A stretch of DNA of 64,000 bases from Candidatus Sulfopaludibacter sp. SbA3 (GTDB lineage: Bacteria; Pseudomonadota; Alphaproteobacteria; Caulobacterales; Hyphomonadaceae): assembly GCA_945888325.1 (NCBI GenBank), contig CAMDAC010000003.1, positions 124,001 to 188,000 of the forward strand, written 5' to 3'. Positions 31,806-43,120 of the stretch are shown here, one piece after another (position 1 is the first letter of the stretch; each line of letters starts with the position of its first letter). The notes under the pieces were generated by a model that saw nothing but the letters and a program-made list of their open reading frames with translations, did not search any database and had not been told where the DNA came from. A program made the translations under genes and the position numbers.

Positions 31806-33152
31806 TCAGCCGGGCAGCAGTCCGGCGCTTGAAGCCGCCGAAATCAGACCGAAGACGAGGATCAGCGCGATCAGCGGCGGCGCAACCCAGCGCATCATGA
31901 AGCGCCAGACGTTCATCACGCGCCCGTCACCCAGTTCGCTGACCAGCATCTCGCGCGACAGCGCCCAGCCCGCAAACACCGCGATCAAAAGCCCGCCCAG
32001 CGGCAGCATCAGCGAGCCCGTGACGAATTCCATGAAAGCAATGTACTCGGTCGAGAACACATAGCCCGCGCCGATCATGAACACCGCGAACCCGATGCCG
32101 ACCGCCGCCCCGGCGCGCGTCACGCCCTGCTTCTCCTCAAGCCAGGAGACCGCCACTTCCATCAGCGAGATCGACGAGGTGAAGGCCGCGAACAGGGCGA
32201 GCGTGAAGAACAGGCCGCCGATCATCTCCCCGCCGGGCATCTGGCCGAAGGCGATGGGCAAGGTGACGAAGAACAATTCCGGCCCCTGCGCCGGCGACAG
32301 GCCCGCGGCGAACACGATCGGGAACACGGCAAACGCCGCCACCAGCGCGACCAGCGTGTTGGACAGCGCAATCGTCACCGAGACGTTAGGGATGTCGGTA
32401 TCGCGCGGCAGGTAGGCGCCGTAAGTCATCATCAGGCCCAGCCCGACGCCGACCGAGAAGAACGCCTGCCCCATCGCCGCCAGCACCGTGGCCAGTCCCG
32501 TCTGCGAGAAATCCGGCTTCAGGATGAAGCTCGCCGCCGCGGCAGCGTCGCCTTCCACCAGGGCAAAGCCGACCATACCGAGCAGCATCACGAAGAACAG
32601 CGGCATCAGGATCAGGTTCACCCGTTCCAGGCCGCTCTTCACGCCGCGCGCCACAACCACGATATGCGCCAGGATGAACAGCGCGAGCAGCACCAGCACC
32701 CTTGGACGGTCCTCGATCGTCGCTTCAAAGTTGTCGCGCGATCCCGCCGCGTCGATCCCTTCAAACGCGCCGGACACGGCTTGCGGAATGTAGCTCAGCA
32801 CCCAGCTCGAGATTACGGCATAGAAGGTCAGGATGAAGAACGAGGCGACTGTACCGATCCAGGCGACGAGGCCCCAGTATTTCGACCGGCTTTCCGCCCG
32901 CGCCAGGGAGTGCGCGCCCTCGACCGCCGACATGCCGGATTTGCGGCCCATCGCATACTCCGCCATCAGCAAGGGAAGGCAGAGGAAGGCGACGCACGCG
33001 ATATAGATGATGATGAAGGCGCTGCCGCCATACTCACCGGCAAGATACGGAAAGCGCCAGAAATTGCCGAGACCGACCGTGGAGCCGACGGCGGCCAGAA
33101 TGAACCCGATGCGCGAGCTCCATTCTTCAGTCTTCCGGCCAATCTGTGCCAT
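31806..33152 (-). CDS. Sodium-dependent transporter (NSS family)
   Basis: GFILAAVGSTVGLGNFWRFPYLAGEYGGSAF. Confidence 0.95.
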   Translation of the reverse strand: MAQIGRKTEEWSSRIGFILAAVGSTVGLGNFWRFPYLAGEYGGSAFIIIYIACVAFLCLPLLMAEYAMGRKSGMSAVEGAHSLARAESRSKYWGLVAWIGTVASFFILTFYAVISSWVLSYIPQAVSGAFEGIDAAGSRDNFEATIEDRPRVLVLLALFILAHIVVVARGVKSGLERVNLILMPLFFVMLLGMVGFALVEGDAAAAASFILKPDFSQTGLATVLAAMGQAFFSVGVGLGLMMTYGAYLPRDTDIPNVSVTIALSNTLVALVAAFAVFPIVFAAGLSPAQGPELFFVTLPIAFGQMPGGEMIGGLFFTLALFAAFTSSISLMEVAVSWLEEKQGVTRAGAAVGIGFAVFMIGAGYVFSTEYIAFMEFVTGSLMLPLGGLLIAVFAGWALSREMLVSELGDGRVMNVWRFMMRWVAPPLIALILVFGLISAASSAGLLPG

Positions 33153-33232
33153 GAATCATGCTCCCCGGGGCATTGTTTCGCGGGACCCTAGTCAGAAAGA
33201 GGCAAAGATCAACGTAGATTGACGTTTCCGGA

Positions 33233-34465
33233 CTAGAACAGTCCTCGCGAGGAAAGTTTCTCGTCCTGGTGCAGGTGGGCCGACAGGATCAACCCGAAAC
33301 AGGCCATCACGGTGATCAACGCGGTGCCGCCATACGAGATCAGCGGCAGCGGCATGCCCAGCACCGGCAGCAGGCCCAGCACCATGCCGCTGTTGAAGAT
33401 CGCGAAGAAGGCAATCGTCGAGGTCGCGCCGATCGTGGCGAGGCGGCCAAACCAGCTCTTGTTGCGCGCCGCCACCCGGAACGACCAGACGAACAGGAAA
33501 GCGAACACCGCGAGCAGGCCAACCGCGCCAATGAATCCGAATTCCTCGGCGATGATCGTCAGGATGAAGTCGGTCTGCTGCTCGGGCACGTATTCCTGCT
33601 GGGACTGGATGCCCTGCAGGTATCCCCGTCCGCTGAACCCGCCGGCGCCGATGGCGATCTTCGCCTGTTCGATCTGGTAGCTTTCGCCGAGCCCGTTGGT
33701 TGCCTCGCCGGTGATCCCGGCGATCAGCGTATCGACGCGCTCGCGCTGGTAAGGCTCCAGCACGAAGGTATAGATGGCGGGAACCGACAGCAGGCCGATG
33801 CCGATGGCGGCCGCGACCCAGCGCATGGCGATACCGGCAAAGAAGATGATCATCGCGCCCGAGGCGGCCAGCGCCAGGGCGGTCGACAGGTTCGGCTGCT
33901 TGAACACCAGCGCCGCCGGGACCAGCATGATCAGCAGAGCGCCGCCATGCACCAGCAAGGGCGGGCTCTGGCCATTGGTCGGCATCATGCGCTGATAGTA
34001 GCTGGCGAGCGCCATCGTCACGGCGAGCTTTGCCGGCTCGGACGGCTGCAGGATGATCGGCCCGACCTTCAGCCAGCGCGCCGCGCCGCCGCCCATCACG
34101 CCGAAGAAATCGACCATCACGAGCAGCACGATCACCACGGCATAGGCCGGCCAGGCAAAGCGCGCCCAGATGCCGAGCGGCAGCAGCGCGAGGCAGATCA
34201 TCAGCACAAAGCCGACGCCAAGACGCGTGATCTGGTCACGCCAGAGGTCGGCTTCGTCCGGCGACGGCGCCTGCGCGACGGGGTCCCAGCCGACCGAGAA
34301 CAGCATCGCCACGCCGGTCAGACCGACGCCGACGATCAGCAGGATGATGCTCCACGGCAGGCGCGCAATGGCGCCAAACGGGCCGAAATTCGCAAAGTGC
34401 AGCGCGCGCGCCGTCGGGGTGCGCGCTTCGCCGCGGGTATAGCCGGTAAAGCCTTCGCGGCTCAT
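33233..34465 (-). CDS. rodA: Rod shape-determining protein RodA
   Basis: SEDS family; AIGAGGFSGRGYLQGIQSQQEYVPEQQTDFI. Confidence 0.96.
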   Translation of the reverse strand: MSREGFTGYTRGEARTPTARALHFANFGPFGAIARLPWSIILLIVGVGLTGVAMLFSVGWDPVAQAPSPDEADLWRDQITRLGVGFVLMICLALLPLGIWARFAWPAYAVVIVLLVMVDFFGVMGGGAARWLKVGPIILQPSEPAKLAVTMALASYYQRMMPTNGQSPPLLVHGGALLIMLVPAALVFKQPNLSTALALAASGAMIIFFAGIAMRWVAAAIGIGLLSVPAIYTFVLEPYQRERVDTLIAGITGEATNGLGESYQIEQAKIAIGAGGFSGRGYLQGIQSQQEYVPEQQTDFILTIIAEEFGFIGAVGLLAVFAFLFVWSFRVAARNKSWFGRLATIGATSTIAFFAIFNSGMVLGLLPVLGMPLPLISYGGTALITVMACFGLILSAHLHQDEKLSSRGLF

Positions 34466-36408
34466 ACAGGATCTCCGTCCGGCTTTCCGTCCGTAGACGG
34501 TGTGACGGACGCGCGTTTGGCATAAACAGGCGTGCGCCCGCTATCCATCTTGATCGCGGCGGCGAGAATGTCCCGGCCTACAGGCGCTGCGGTGCGCGAG
34601 CCGCCCTCGCCATGCTCGACGATGACCGAGACGGCATAGCGCGGATTGTCGGTCGGCGCGTAGGCGACGAACAGGGCGTGGTCACGCAGTTCGCGCGCAA
34701 TCGACGCGCCGCCGCGAATGCCCTTTGCCCGCTCCTCAGCCGAAATCCGGCGGACCTGCGCAGTGCCGGTCTTGCCCGCAAGGCGCGGGCCGCCGAGGCC
34801 GAGATCGCCGGAGCGGTAGCCTGTACCGCCGGGCTCCGACGTCACACCGTACATGCCGGCCTTCTGGATTTCCATGATGGCGGGGTCGAGCGGCGCGTCC
34901 AGCATCTTGTCTTCGTCCGAGGGCGGACCGAATCCGATCAGCTTGGGCTTCAGCGGCGCACCGGTGGCGGCGATCCGCGCGGTCATCAGCGCCAGCTGCA
35001 GCGGCGTCACGCCAAGCTGTCCCTGCCCGATCCCGAAGTTCAGCGTCTCGCCTTCGAACCAGGGCTCGCCCCGCGCTTTCAGTTTCCAGGCGGGATCGGG
35101 CACCAGGCCACTGCGTCCACCGGTCATGCCGAGCACGAAGGTTTCGCCGAATCCGAACTTGTGCGCCACTTCGGCAATCTTGCTGACCCCAGTGCGCCGC
35201 GCGATCTCGTAGAAATACACGTCACAGGAATGCTTGATCCCGTTGTGCATGTTCATCGTGCCGTGGCCGCCTTTTTTCCAGCAGTGCCAGGTGCGGTTGC
35301 CGAAGCGGTATGAGCCGCCGCAGCGGACGGTGTCGGTGGTCTTGACCACCCCCGCCTCAAGCGCGGCAGTGGCGACCACCATCTTGAACGTAGAGCCCGG
35401 CGGGTAGACGCCGCCATGCGCGCGCGGATAGAGCGGCGCCATCGGGTTGTCGCGCAGTTCGGCATAGTCCTTGCCGGATATTCCGTTCACGAACGAGTTC
35501 GGATCAAAGGCCGGGGTCGAGACCATCGCCAGCACGTCGCCGGAGGCCACATCCATCAGCACGGCAGCGCCGCTTTCGCCCTCGAACCGTTCGATCGCCA
35601 CCCGTTGCAGCTCGGCATCGATGGTGACGAACAGGTCCTTGCCCGCCACGGCGGCGTTTGTGGGGTCCTGCTCCAGCTCCTGCATCGGGCGGCCATGCGC
35701 GTTGGTCACGACGCGGCGGCGCCCGGGGCGGCCTCGCAACCAGTCCTCGGCAAACCGCTCCATGCCCTGCCGGCCCACACGGATGTCCGGGTGGCGGAAC
35801 AATTCCTCGAATGTCTTCAGTTCGTCCGGCGAGCGGCCTTCGGCCAGCCGCGTCAGGTCGTCGGCGCTGGCGCGCGCGACATAGCCGAGTACGTGCGCAA
35901 AATCCCGTCCGCGCGGATAGGACCGCGTCGAGGCCATCTGCACATCGACGCCGTCCATCTCCACGGCGCGCACGCGCAGGCGCGCAAACTCCTCATAGCT
36001 CAGTTCCTGCACCACGGTGACCGGCACGAAACTCGCGCGGCGGATCCGGTTGGTCTGGATTTCCTCGAGCACGCGTTTGACGCGCGATTCCGGAAGGTCG
36101 ATGAACTTCGAGAGTTGCAGGAGTGTCGCTTCCGGATCGTCCAGCCGCTCGGGCACCACCGAAACGCGGCCAGCCTGGCGCTGCGACGCGAGCGGACGGC
36201 CGAAACGGTCAAGGATCTGCCCGCGCTCCGGCGGCGCCAGCACCAGGCGGATATGGTTCTCGTCGGCGAGCTTGCGATAATGCTCGGCCTCGAAGAATTG
36301 CAGCTGCGACAGGCGTCCTACCAGTGTGGCAAACACCGCGCCGCCAGCACCCATGGCCAGCAGCAGGCGGCGGTCAAAGTCTGCCTCCGGACTATTCTTG
36401 CGCGCCAT
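34462..36408 (-). CDS. mrdA: Penicillin-binding protein 2
   Basis: PGSTFKMV active site; PBP2 N-terminal and transpeptidase regions. Confidence 0.96.
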   Translation of the reverse strand: MARKNSPEADFDRRLLLAMGAGGAVFATLVGRLSQLQFFEAEHYRKLADENHIRLVLAPPERGQILDRFGRPLASQRQAGRVSVVPERLDDPEATLLQLSKFIDLPESRVKRVLEEIQTNRIRRASFVPVTVVQELSYEEFARLRVRAVEMDGVDVQMASTRSYPRGRDFAHVLGYVARASADDLTRLAEGRSPDELKTFEELFRHPDIRVGRQGMERFAEDWLRGRPGRRRVVTNAHGRPMQELEQDPTNAAVAGKDLFVTIDAELQRVAIERFEGESGAAVLMDVASGDVLAMVSTPAFDPNSFVNGISGKDYAELRDNPMAPLYPRAHGGVYPPGSTFKMVVATAALEAGVVKTTDTVRCGGSYRFGNRTWHCWKKGGHGTMNMHNGIKHSCDVYFYEIARRTGVSKIAEVAHKFGFGETFVLGMTGGRSGLVPDPAWKLKARGEPWFEGETLNFGIGQGQLGVTPLQLALMTARIAATGAPLKPKLIGFGPPSDEDKMLDAPLDPAIMEIQKAGMYGVTSEPGGTGYRSGDLGLGGPRLAGKTGTAQVRRISAEERAKGIRGGASIARELRDHALFVAYAPTDNPRYAVSVIVEHGEGGSRTAAPVGRDILAAAIKMDSGRTPVYAKRASVTPSTDGKPDGDPV

Positions 36409-36956
36409 CAGCTGCCCCCCGGCGATTCGCCCGGGCGCCGGCCGAGATCAAACATCCCGTTGCCGAACGCGTAGATGAGGCCCGTCGTGATGAAGCTGGT
36501 CATCAAGGGCCAGGCACGGACCAGATGGTCAGAGGTGATGCTGGCAAAGCCCCAGACCAGCAGGAACGCGACCACCAGCAGCACGGCGGGGCCGACGACC
36601 GCGACCAGCGTGTCGCGCATGCCGTCCGTCTGGTCGGCGATGCCGGCGCTGAGGCCGTAGACGAGCAGGTTGATCATCGCAAAGCAGCCAAGTGGCGCGT
36701 TCGAGATGACGTCCTGCATCAGACCGAACATCACCAGCAGCAGCATCGGGCGCAGCGACAGGCCGGCCCGGCCCCAGCCGATGGCGCCCCAGAGCGCGGC
36801 AAAGGGCCAGGCGAGCGGAATGCCGAAGAAGGCTTTCGGCGTCATGCCCAGCACGCCGACAATCGCAATGATCGCAGCGCCGAAGATGAGACGCGGGCTC
36901 GGGCCGGACTGGCTCCAGAGGGTGCGCTTCTTGCGGTTGGCGGACGCGCTGGCCAT
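36408..36956 (-). CDS. mreD: Rod shape-determining protein MreD
   Basis: Multi-TM protein in mreBCD context. Confidence 0.88.
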   Translation of the reverse strand: MASASANRKKRTLWSQSGPSPRLIFGAAIIAIVGVLGMTPKAFFGIPLAWPFAALWGAIGWGRAGLSLRPMLLLVMFGLMQDVISNAPLGCFAMINLLVYGLSAGIADQTDGMRDTLVAVVGPAVLLVVAFLLVWGFASITSDHLVRAWPLMTSFITTGLIYAFGNGMFDLGRRPGESPGGS

Positions 36957-36959
36957 AGC

Positions 36960-37943
36960 CTATTCGCCTCCCTGTACCGGCGTTTCCGGCAGGCGGATCA
37001 CCGGCGGGTCGGTTTCCGGTGTCACCACCGCCGCTGTAACGGGCTCGGTCACCACCGGCCGGGCCGGCGCCGGTCGCGCGGCGGGTGCGGGCTTCGCCGT
37101 CTCCACCGGGGGAACAACAATTTCCGGCACCTCAGACTCGGGCAAGGGTTCGACAATCTCGGGCGGCGCAATCATCCTGACATAGCCGCTGGCATGATCG
37201 CGCATCGCCAGTTTGACCAGCCATTCGGAGCCCTGCTTCGTCACCGTGCCGGCCACCAGGCCGCGCGGGAACGCGCCGCCTTCACCGGAGCTGAGCACGC
37301 GCTCGCCTTCAATGAAATCAGACGCTTCCGGCAGGTCCTTCAGAACGCCGCGGTCGCGGTCCTTGCCCTGCATGATGGCGCGCACGCCGCTGACTTCGCC
37401 GAGCACCGGCAACTGGCTCTGGTAGTTGGAGACCAGCAGGATGCGCGACGACCGGTCGCCGAGCTGGATGACGCGCCCGACCAGGCCGCCCTCGTTCAGC
37501 GCGACCGCGCCGGGCACGACGCCTTGCAGGCTGCCGGCATTGGCGAGCACTGTCTGGGCGAACGGGCCGTCCACCACGGTGGTGACGCGGGCGGTCACGC
37601 CTTTCTCGGGCGGCTCACCCATCAGGTTGAGAATGTTCTCGTAAGCTTCCATCCGCTCCGCCATCGAAATGGCCGCGGCCTTGTAGCGCGCGAGATCGCG
37701 CACTTCGTTTTCAAGTTCCTTGATGCGGTGTTCGCGGCCGGCCTGCCCGCTGATCTGCGCCCAGAGGCTCGTATCGGCCGGCGCGCCGATGCGGTCGCTG
37801 ATCGTGGTGCGGGCGGGCACGAAGAAATTGCTGATCTGCGGCGCCGACTGCGCCACGATCAGCGCCAGCGCACCAAAGATCAGGATGCCCAGCGTGACCC
37901 GCCGTGCGCCTGATTTCTGACTGGAACGGCCGGAACGTGCCAT
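36960..37943 (-). CDS. mreC: Rod shape-determining protein MreC
   Basis: TM plus coiled coil, TTVVDGPFAQTVLANAGSLQGVVPGAVALNEGGLVGRV. Confidence 0.94.
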   Translation of the reverse strand: MARSGRSSQKSGARRVTLGILIFGALALIVAQSAPQISNFFVPARTTISDRIGAPADTSLWAQISGQAGREHRIKELENEVRDLARYKAAAISMAERMEAYENILNLMGEPPEKGVTARVTTVVDGPFAQTVLANAGSLQGVVPGAVALNEGGLVGRVIQLGDRSSRILLVSNYQSQLPVLGEVSGVRAIMQGKDRDRGVLKDLPEASDFIEGERVLSSGEGGAFPRGLVAGTVTKQGSEWLVKLAMRDHASGYVRMIAPPEIVEPLPESEVPEIVVPPVETAKPAPAARPAPARPVVTEPVTAAVVTPETDPPVIRLPETPVQGGE

Positions 37944-37971
37944 GCCTCAGGCTCCCTGCAATGCCCGTGAA

Positions 37972-39135
<1,164 letters not shown>

Positions 39136-39142
39136 TTAAATG

Positions 39143-39344
39143 GAACGTTTCGTTCAATCTCGCGGAATCCCCTACCGCATCGGCGCATCACGCCCAGGAC
39201 GCCTGTCTCCACAGGGCATTGATGGAACGAATCGTTCCGATTTAGTTAACAGAATAGGGGTCGACGTTAACGCTTTGGGACCCGGCGTTCACACCGTCGG
39301 GCCGGCCTGAGTCGCAAGGTGAGCGCGAAATGAACGGGTCGTTC
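39143..39344. promoter_or_regulatory. Three GAACG-N3-CGTTC palindromes upstream of mreB
   Basis: 39143-39155 GAACGTTTCGTTC; 39225-39237 GAACGAATCGTTC; 39332-39344 GAACGGGTCGTTC. Confidence 0.55.
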
Positions 39345-39498
39345 GGATTTGGTTGAGGCGGACGCGCCTAGTCTTTACCTGCAACGCCGGGCCAGACATG
39401 CCGCTGCACCTCCGCCTCCCCGGAGCTGGCGCCGGACCGGCCACCCTCCCCCCCTCAGGCGGGTCCGTAGTTTCCCGGCGTTGCAATCTTCCCGGCGG

Positions 39499-41835
39499 TC
39501 AGGCGGCGGTGACGAAGGTCGCGATGACCTTCTTGCGGCCCGTCTTGTCGAAATCGACCGTCAGCTTGTTGCCTTCGCTGAAGGCGACCTTGCCGTAGCC
39601 GAACTTGTCATGGAACACGCGCGCGCCCGCCGGGAACGAGTCCGGACCGGACGCGGTGGCGTTCAGGCCGGAGGCCTCGCGCGGCGGGGCGCCGGAGGGC
39701 CGCGTGGCATTCTCCTTGAGGCGTTTCCAGCCGGGGCTTTCATAGTTCGAGCGCTCGCCAAGGTCCTCGACCGTGCCGACAAAGGCCGATTCCGCCCCCG
39801 GTATACCGGAGTAACCGGTTTCCGAGACCGCATCGACATGCTCATGCGGCAACTCGTCGATAAACCGGCTCGGCATCACCGATTGCCAGCGGCCGTAGAT
39901 CTGGCGGTTGGCGACGAAGGAAATGTAGCAGCGCGCGCGTGCCCGGGTGATCCCGACATAGGCAAGGCGCCGCTCCTCCTCGAGGCCGCGCATCCCGCTC
40001 TCGTCGAGCGACCGCCGCGAGGGGAACACTTCTTCTTCCCAGCCAGGCAGGAACACGACCGGCCATTCAAGACCCTTGGCCCCGTGCAGCGTCAGGATCT
40101 GGACCTGGTCATCGCTGCCCGCGCCGGAGGCAGCGTCCATCACCAGTTCGACGTGCTCGAGGAAACCCGCGAGGGAATCAAACTCGCCCATGGCGCGGAC
40201 GAGTTCCTTGAGGTTGTCGAGCCGGCCCTGCGCCTGCGGGCTGCGGTCCTTCTGCAGCATGTCGGTATAGCCGGACTCCTCGAGGATCATCTCGGCGAGC
40301 TCGGTATGCGGCATGCCGCCGTTCAGCTTGTCGCGCCACATATTGATCTGGTCGATGAACACGGTCAGCCCGCGCTTCGCCCCGCCTTTGATCTCGTCGG
40401 TCTGCAGCACCATGGGCGTCAGCGTATAGAGACTGCGCCCGTCGGCCCGCGCATAGGATTGCAGCTTGGCGAGGGTCGTGTCCCCCACCCCGCGCTTCGG
40501 CTCGTTGACCACCCGCTCGAAGGCGAGGTCATCGTCCGGCGAGCGCACGAGGCGCAGGTAGGCCATGGCATCGCGGATCTCGGCGCGCTCGAAGAAGCGC
40601 GGGCCGCCGATCACCCGGTACGGGATGCCGAGCAGGATGAACCGCTCCTCGAACGACCGCATCTGCCAGGACGCGCGCACCAGCACGGCGCACTGGTCAT
40701 GCCTCCCGCCGCCGCGCACCCAGGCCTCGATATCGTCCGCGATCAGACGGCTCTCCGCCTCGCCATCCCAGAGACCGCGCACCTTCACCTTCGGCGCATC
40801 GATGTCGCTGGCCGCCGCACTGTCATCGCCGACGAACAGCGTCTTGCCAAGGCGTCCCTTGTTGTGGGCGATCACCGAGGAAGCGGCTGCAAGTATATGT
40901 TTTGTCGAGCGATAATTGCGCTCGAGCCTGACCACTTTGGCGCCCGGAAAGTCGTTCTCGAAGCGCAGGATATTGTCCACTTCGGCGCCGCGCCAGCCAT
41001 AGATCGACTGGTCGTCATCGCCCACGCAGCAGATGTTCTTCGAGCCCTGCGCGAGCAGGCGCAGCCAGAGATACTGCGCGACGTTCGTGTCCTGATACTC
41101 GTCGACCAGGATGTAGCGGAACTTCGAATGAAAATCCCGAAGCAGATCAGGGTTCTGCTGGAAGATCGTGATGTTGTGGATCAGCAGGTCGCCGAAGTCA
41201 CAGGCGTTCAGAACCTTCAGCCGTGCCTGGTAGATCTCGTAGCACTTGATGCCCTTGCCGTTGCCGAACAGCTCCGTCTCGTCGCCCGGCACCCTGTCGG
41301 GCGTCAGCGCGCGGTTCTTCCAGCCATCGATCAGGCCGGCGAGGTTGCGCGGGGTCCAGCGCTTGGGGTCGAGGTTCTCGGCCTGGACGATCTGCTTGCA
41401 CAGGCGCACCTGGTCATCGGTGTCGAGGATCGTGAAGGTCGACTTGAGGCCGACCAGTTCGGCATGCCGCCGCAGGATCTGCGCCGAGATCGAGTGGAAG
41501 GTGCCGAGCCAGCGCAGGCCCTCGCCCGCCTCGCCGAGCAGGGCGAGCGCCCGCTCGCGCATCTCCCGCGCCGCCTTGTTGGTGAAGGTCACCGTCAGTG
41601 TCTGCGAGGGGTAAGCCAGCCGCGTCGCCACGATATGGGCGAGGCGCGCCGTCAGCACCCGCGTCTTGCCGGTGCCTGCGCCCGCCAGCACCAACAGCGG
41701 GCCTTCGGTGTACAGCACGGCTTCGCGCTGTTCGGGGTTCAGCCCCTTCAGATAGGCCGCGCCCTCCGCCACCGGCTGGGGCGGACGCGCAGAGGCCATC
41801 TGGCTGATCGGGAGACGATTCGGATTGGAACTCAT
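39499..41835 (-). CDS. UvrD/PcrA-family ATP-dependent helicase
   Basis: LNPEQREAVLYTEGPLLVLAGAGTGKTRVLTARLAHI; VDEYQDTN; GDDDQSIYGWRGA; LTLHGAKGLEWPVVFLPGWEEEVFPS. Confidence 0.96.
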   Translation of the reverse strand: MSSNPNRLPISQMASARPPQPVAEGAAYLKGLNPEQREAVLYTEGPLLVLAGAGTGKTRVLTARLAHIVATRLAYPSQTLTVTFTNKAAREMRERALALLGEAGEGLRWLGTFHSISAQILRRHAELVGLKSTFTILDTDDQVRLCKQIVQAENLDPKRWTPRNLAGLIDGWKNRALTPDRVPGDETELFGNGKGIKCYEIYQARLKVLNACDFGDLLIHNITIFQQNPDLLRDFHSKFRYILVDEYQDTNVAQYLWLRLLAQGSKNICCVGDDDQSIYGWRGAEVDNILRFENDFPGAKVVRLERNYRSTKHILAAASSVIAHNKGRLGKTLFVGDDSAAASDIDAPKVKVRGLWDGEAESRLIADDIEAWVRGGGRHDQCAVLVRASWQMRSFEERFILLGIPYRVIGGPRFFERAEIRDAMAYLRLVRSPDDDLAFERVVNEPKRGVGDTTLAKLQSYARADGRSLYTLTPMVLQTDEIKGGAKRGLTVFIDQINMWRDKLNGGMPHTELAEMILEESGYTDMLQKDRSPQAQGRLDNLKELVRAMGEFDSLAGFLEHVELVMDAASGAGSDDQVQILTLHGAKGLEWPVVFLPGWEEEVFPSRRSLDESGMRGLEEERRLAYVGITRARARCYISFVANRQIYGRWQSVMPSRFIDELPHEHVDAVSETGYSGIPGAESAFVGTVEDLGERSNYESPGWKRLKENATRPSGAPPREASGLNATASGPDSFPAGARVFHDKFGYGKVAFSEGNKLTVDFDKTGRKKVIATFVTAA

Positions 41836-41842
41836 CGGGAAC
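41828..41842 (-). promoter_or_regulatory. LexA-like box GTTC-CCGATGA-GTTC across the helicase start codon
   Basis: GAAC-N7-GAAC on the + strand. Confidence 0.4.
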
Positions 41843-41934
41843 GTATAGCAGCCGCCTGCGGGGCGCGTTACCCCCTACCTGCTTGGAACCGGCAAGGTCC
41901 TCCGGCATATTGGCCGCTCGGCCGGGAGGACGCC

Positions 41935-42501
41935 ATGAAGGCCCGCGCGATACGGCGACCAGATGAAACGGATCAAGGAGGCCTGCGCGAAAGCATGACC
42001 GAGAAACTCAATCCCGTCGCCCGCGTGCCCGAGCTCGAACTCACCCCTTTCGAACACGGCACCGCCTACCGGTCCGCCGATGCCGGCATCGCCGAGCGCA
42101 TCGGCCTGACGCAGCTGGGCGCCGTCTACAGCGAAGTGCCGCCCGGAAAATCCGGCTGCGCCTTCCACGTGCATCACGTGGAGGAGGAAATGTTCGTCAT
42201 CCTCGAAGGCGAAGGCGTCTACCGGTTCGGTCCAGACAGCTACCCCGTCAAGGCAGGCGACGTGCTCGGCGCGCCGCGCGGCGGTCCGGAATATGCGCAC
42301 AAGCTGACGAACACCGGCACGGGGCCGCTGAAATATCTCAGCATCTCGACGCAGGCCGACACCGAAATCTGCGAGTATCCCGACAGCGGAACATTCCAGG
42401 CCAGCACCCGCAAGTCCGGCGCCAGGAACAGCCACTTCAAGTTCGCCGGCCGCGTGGAAAGCCGCGTGGACTATTGGGACGGAGAAGAGTCCGCCGACTG
42501 A
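41935..42501 (+). CDS. Cupin domain-containing protein
   Basis: SGCAFHVHHVEEEMFVILEGEGVYRFGPDSYPVKAGDVLGAPRG; GGAGG SD 5 nt before ATG 41935; alternative start 41995. Confidence 0.88.
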   Translation: MKARAIRRPDETDQGGLRESMTEKLNPVARVPELELTPFEHGTAYRSADAGIAERIGLTQLGAVYSEVPPGKSGCAFHVHHVEEEMFVILEGEGVYRFGPDSYPVKAGDVLGAPRGGPEYAHKLTNTGTGPLKYLSISTQADTEICEYPDSGTFQASTRKSGARNSHFKFAGRVESRVDYWDGEESAD

Positions 42502-42504
42502 CGC

Positions 42505-43044
42505 CTACTTCTTGTTGAACGCGATCGTGACCTGTCCGATCTCGATGCCATAACGGGTGACATAGGCGCGGTTGATCAGCACGCCGTCCTGCATCAGGAA
42601 CATCCAGTCATTGAAGCCGACATTCCACACACTGTCGCCGACCTTCAGGTCGACCTTGTATTTCCAGTTGAACGCATTGCCGCTCACCTGCCCCACCGCC
42701 GGCACCGGCACATCGCCCGCCGTGCCGCGGTACTGGCCATTGCCGAGAATGTCGATTTCCCAGACGCGCGTGTCACGCTCACCGTCATCATAGACGAACT
42801 TCTCGGTCAGCGTCAGGCGGTTGCCCTCCACCTCGCCGGTGATGTCCACCTTGAACTGGCGGCGCACCTTGCCGAACCGGTCCTCGAACAGGCCGTAGGC
42901 CGTCGTCTCGCCTTCGAAATACTCCTCCAGCACCAGCTGGCGCGGCGCGGCCTCGAACTGCTCGAGCGTGCTGCTGGACGCGCAGCCAGTTGCGGCCGTA
43001 GTGGCGATAAGCGCGGCCGCGGCGGCGATAGAGGATTTGTTCAT
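42505..43044 (-). CDS. DUF3833 family lipoprotein
   Basis: YFEGETTAYGLFEDRFGKVRRQFKVDITGEVEGNRLTLTEKFVYDDGERDTRVW. Confidence 0.9.
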   Translation of the reverse strand: MNKSSIAAAAALIATTAATGCASSSTLEQFEAAPRQLVLEEYFEGETTAYGLFEDRFGKVRRQFKVDITGEVEGNRLTLTEKFVYDDGERDTRVWEIDILGNGQYRGTAGDVPVPAVGQVSGNAFNWKYKVDLKVGDSVWNVGFNDWMFLMQDGVLINRAYVTRYGIEIGQVTIAFNKK

Positions 43045-43120
43045 GAGTTAGGATCCGGTCTGCAGTCACACCCAAGGCATGATACGCAGGCCGGACCCGA
43101 ACGGATGCAAATGAACGGCG

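Noticed and set aside
36123-37913. 596-aa plus-strand ORF
   Set aside because: Antisense to mrdA/mreD/mreC; Arg/His/Gln-rich shadow translation without family motifs.
39349-42501. 1050-aa plus-strand ORF
   Set aside because: Mostly antisense to the UvrD/PcrA-type gene; composition is the typical high-GC shadow frame. Only the cupin part (from 41935/41995) is supported.
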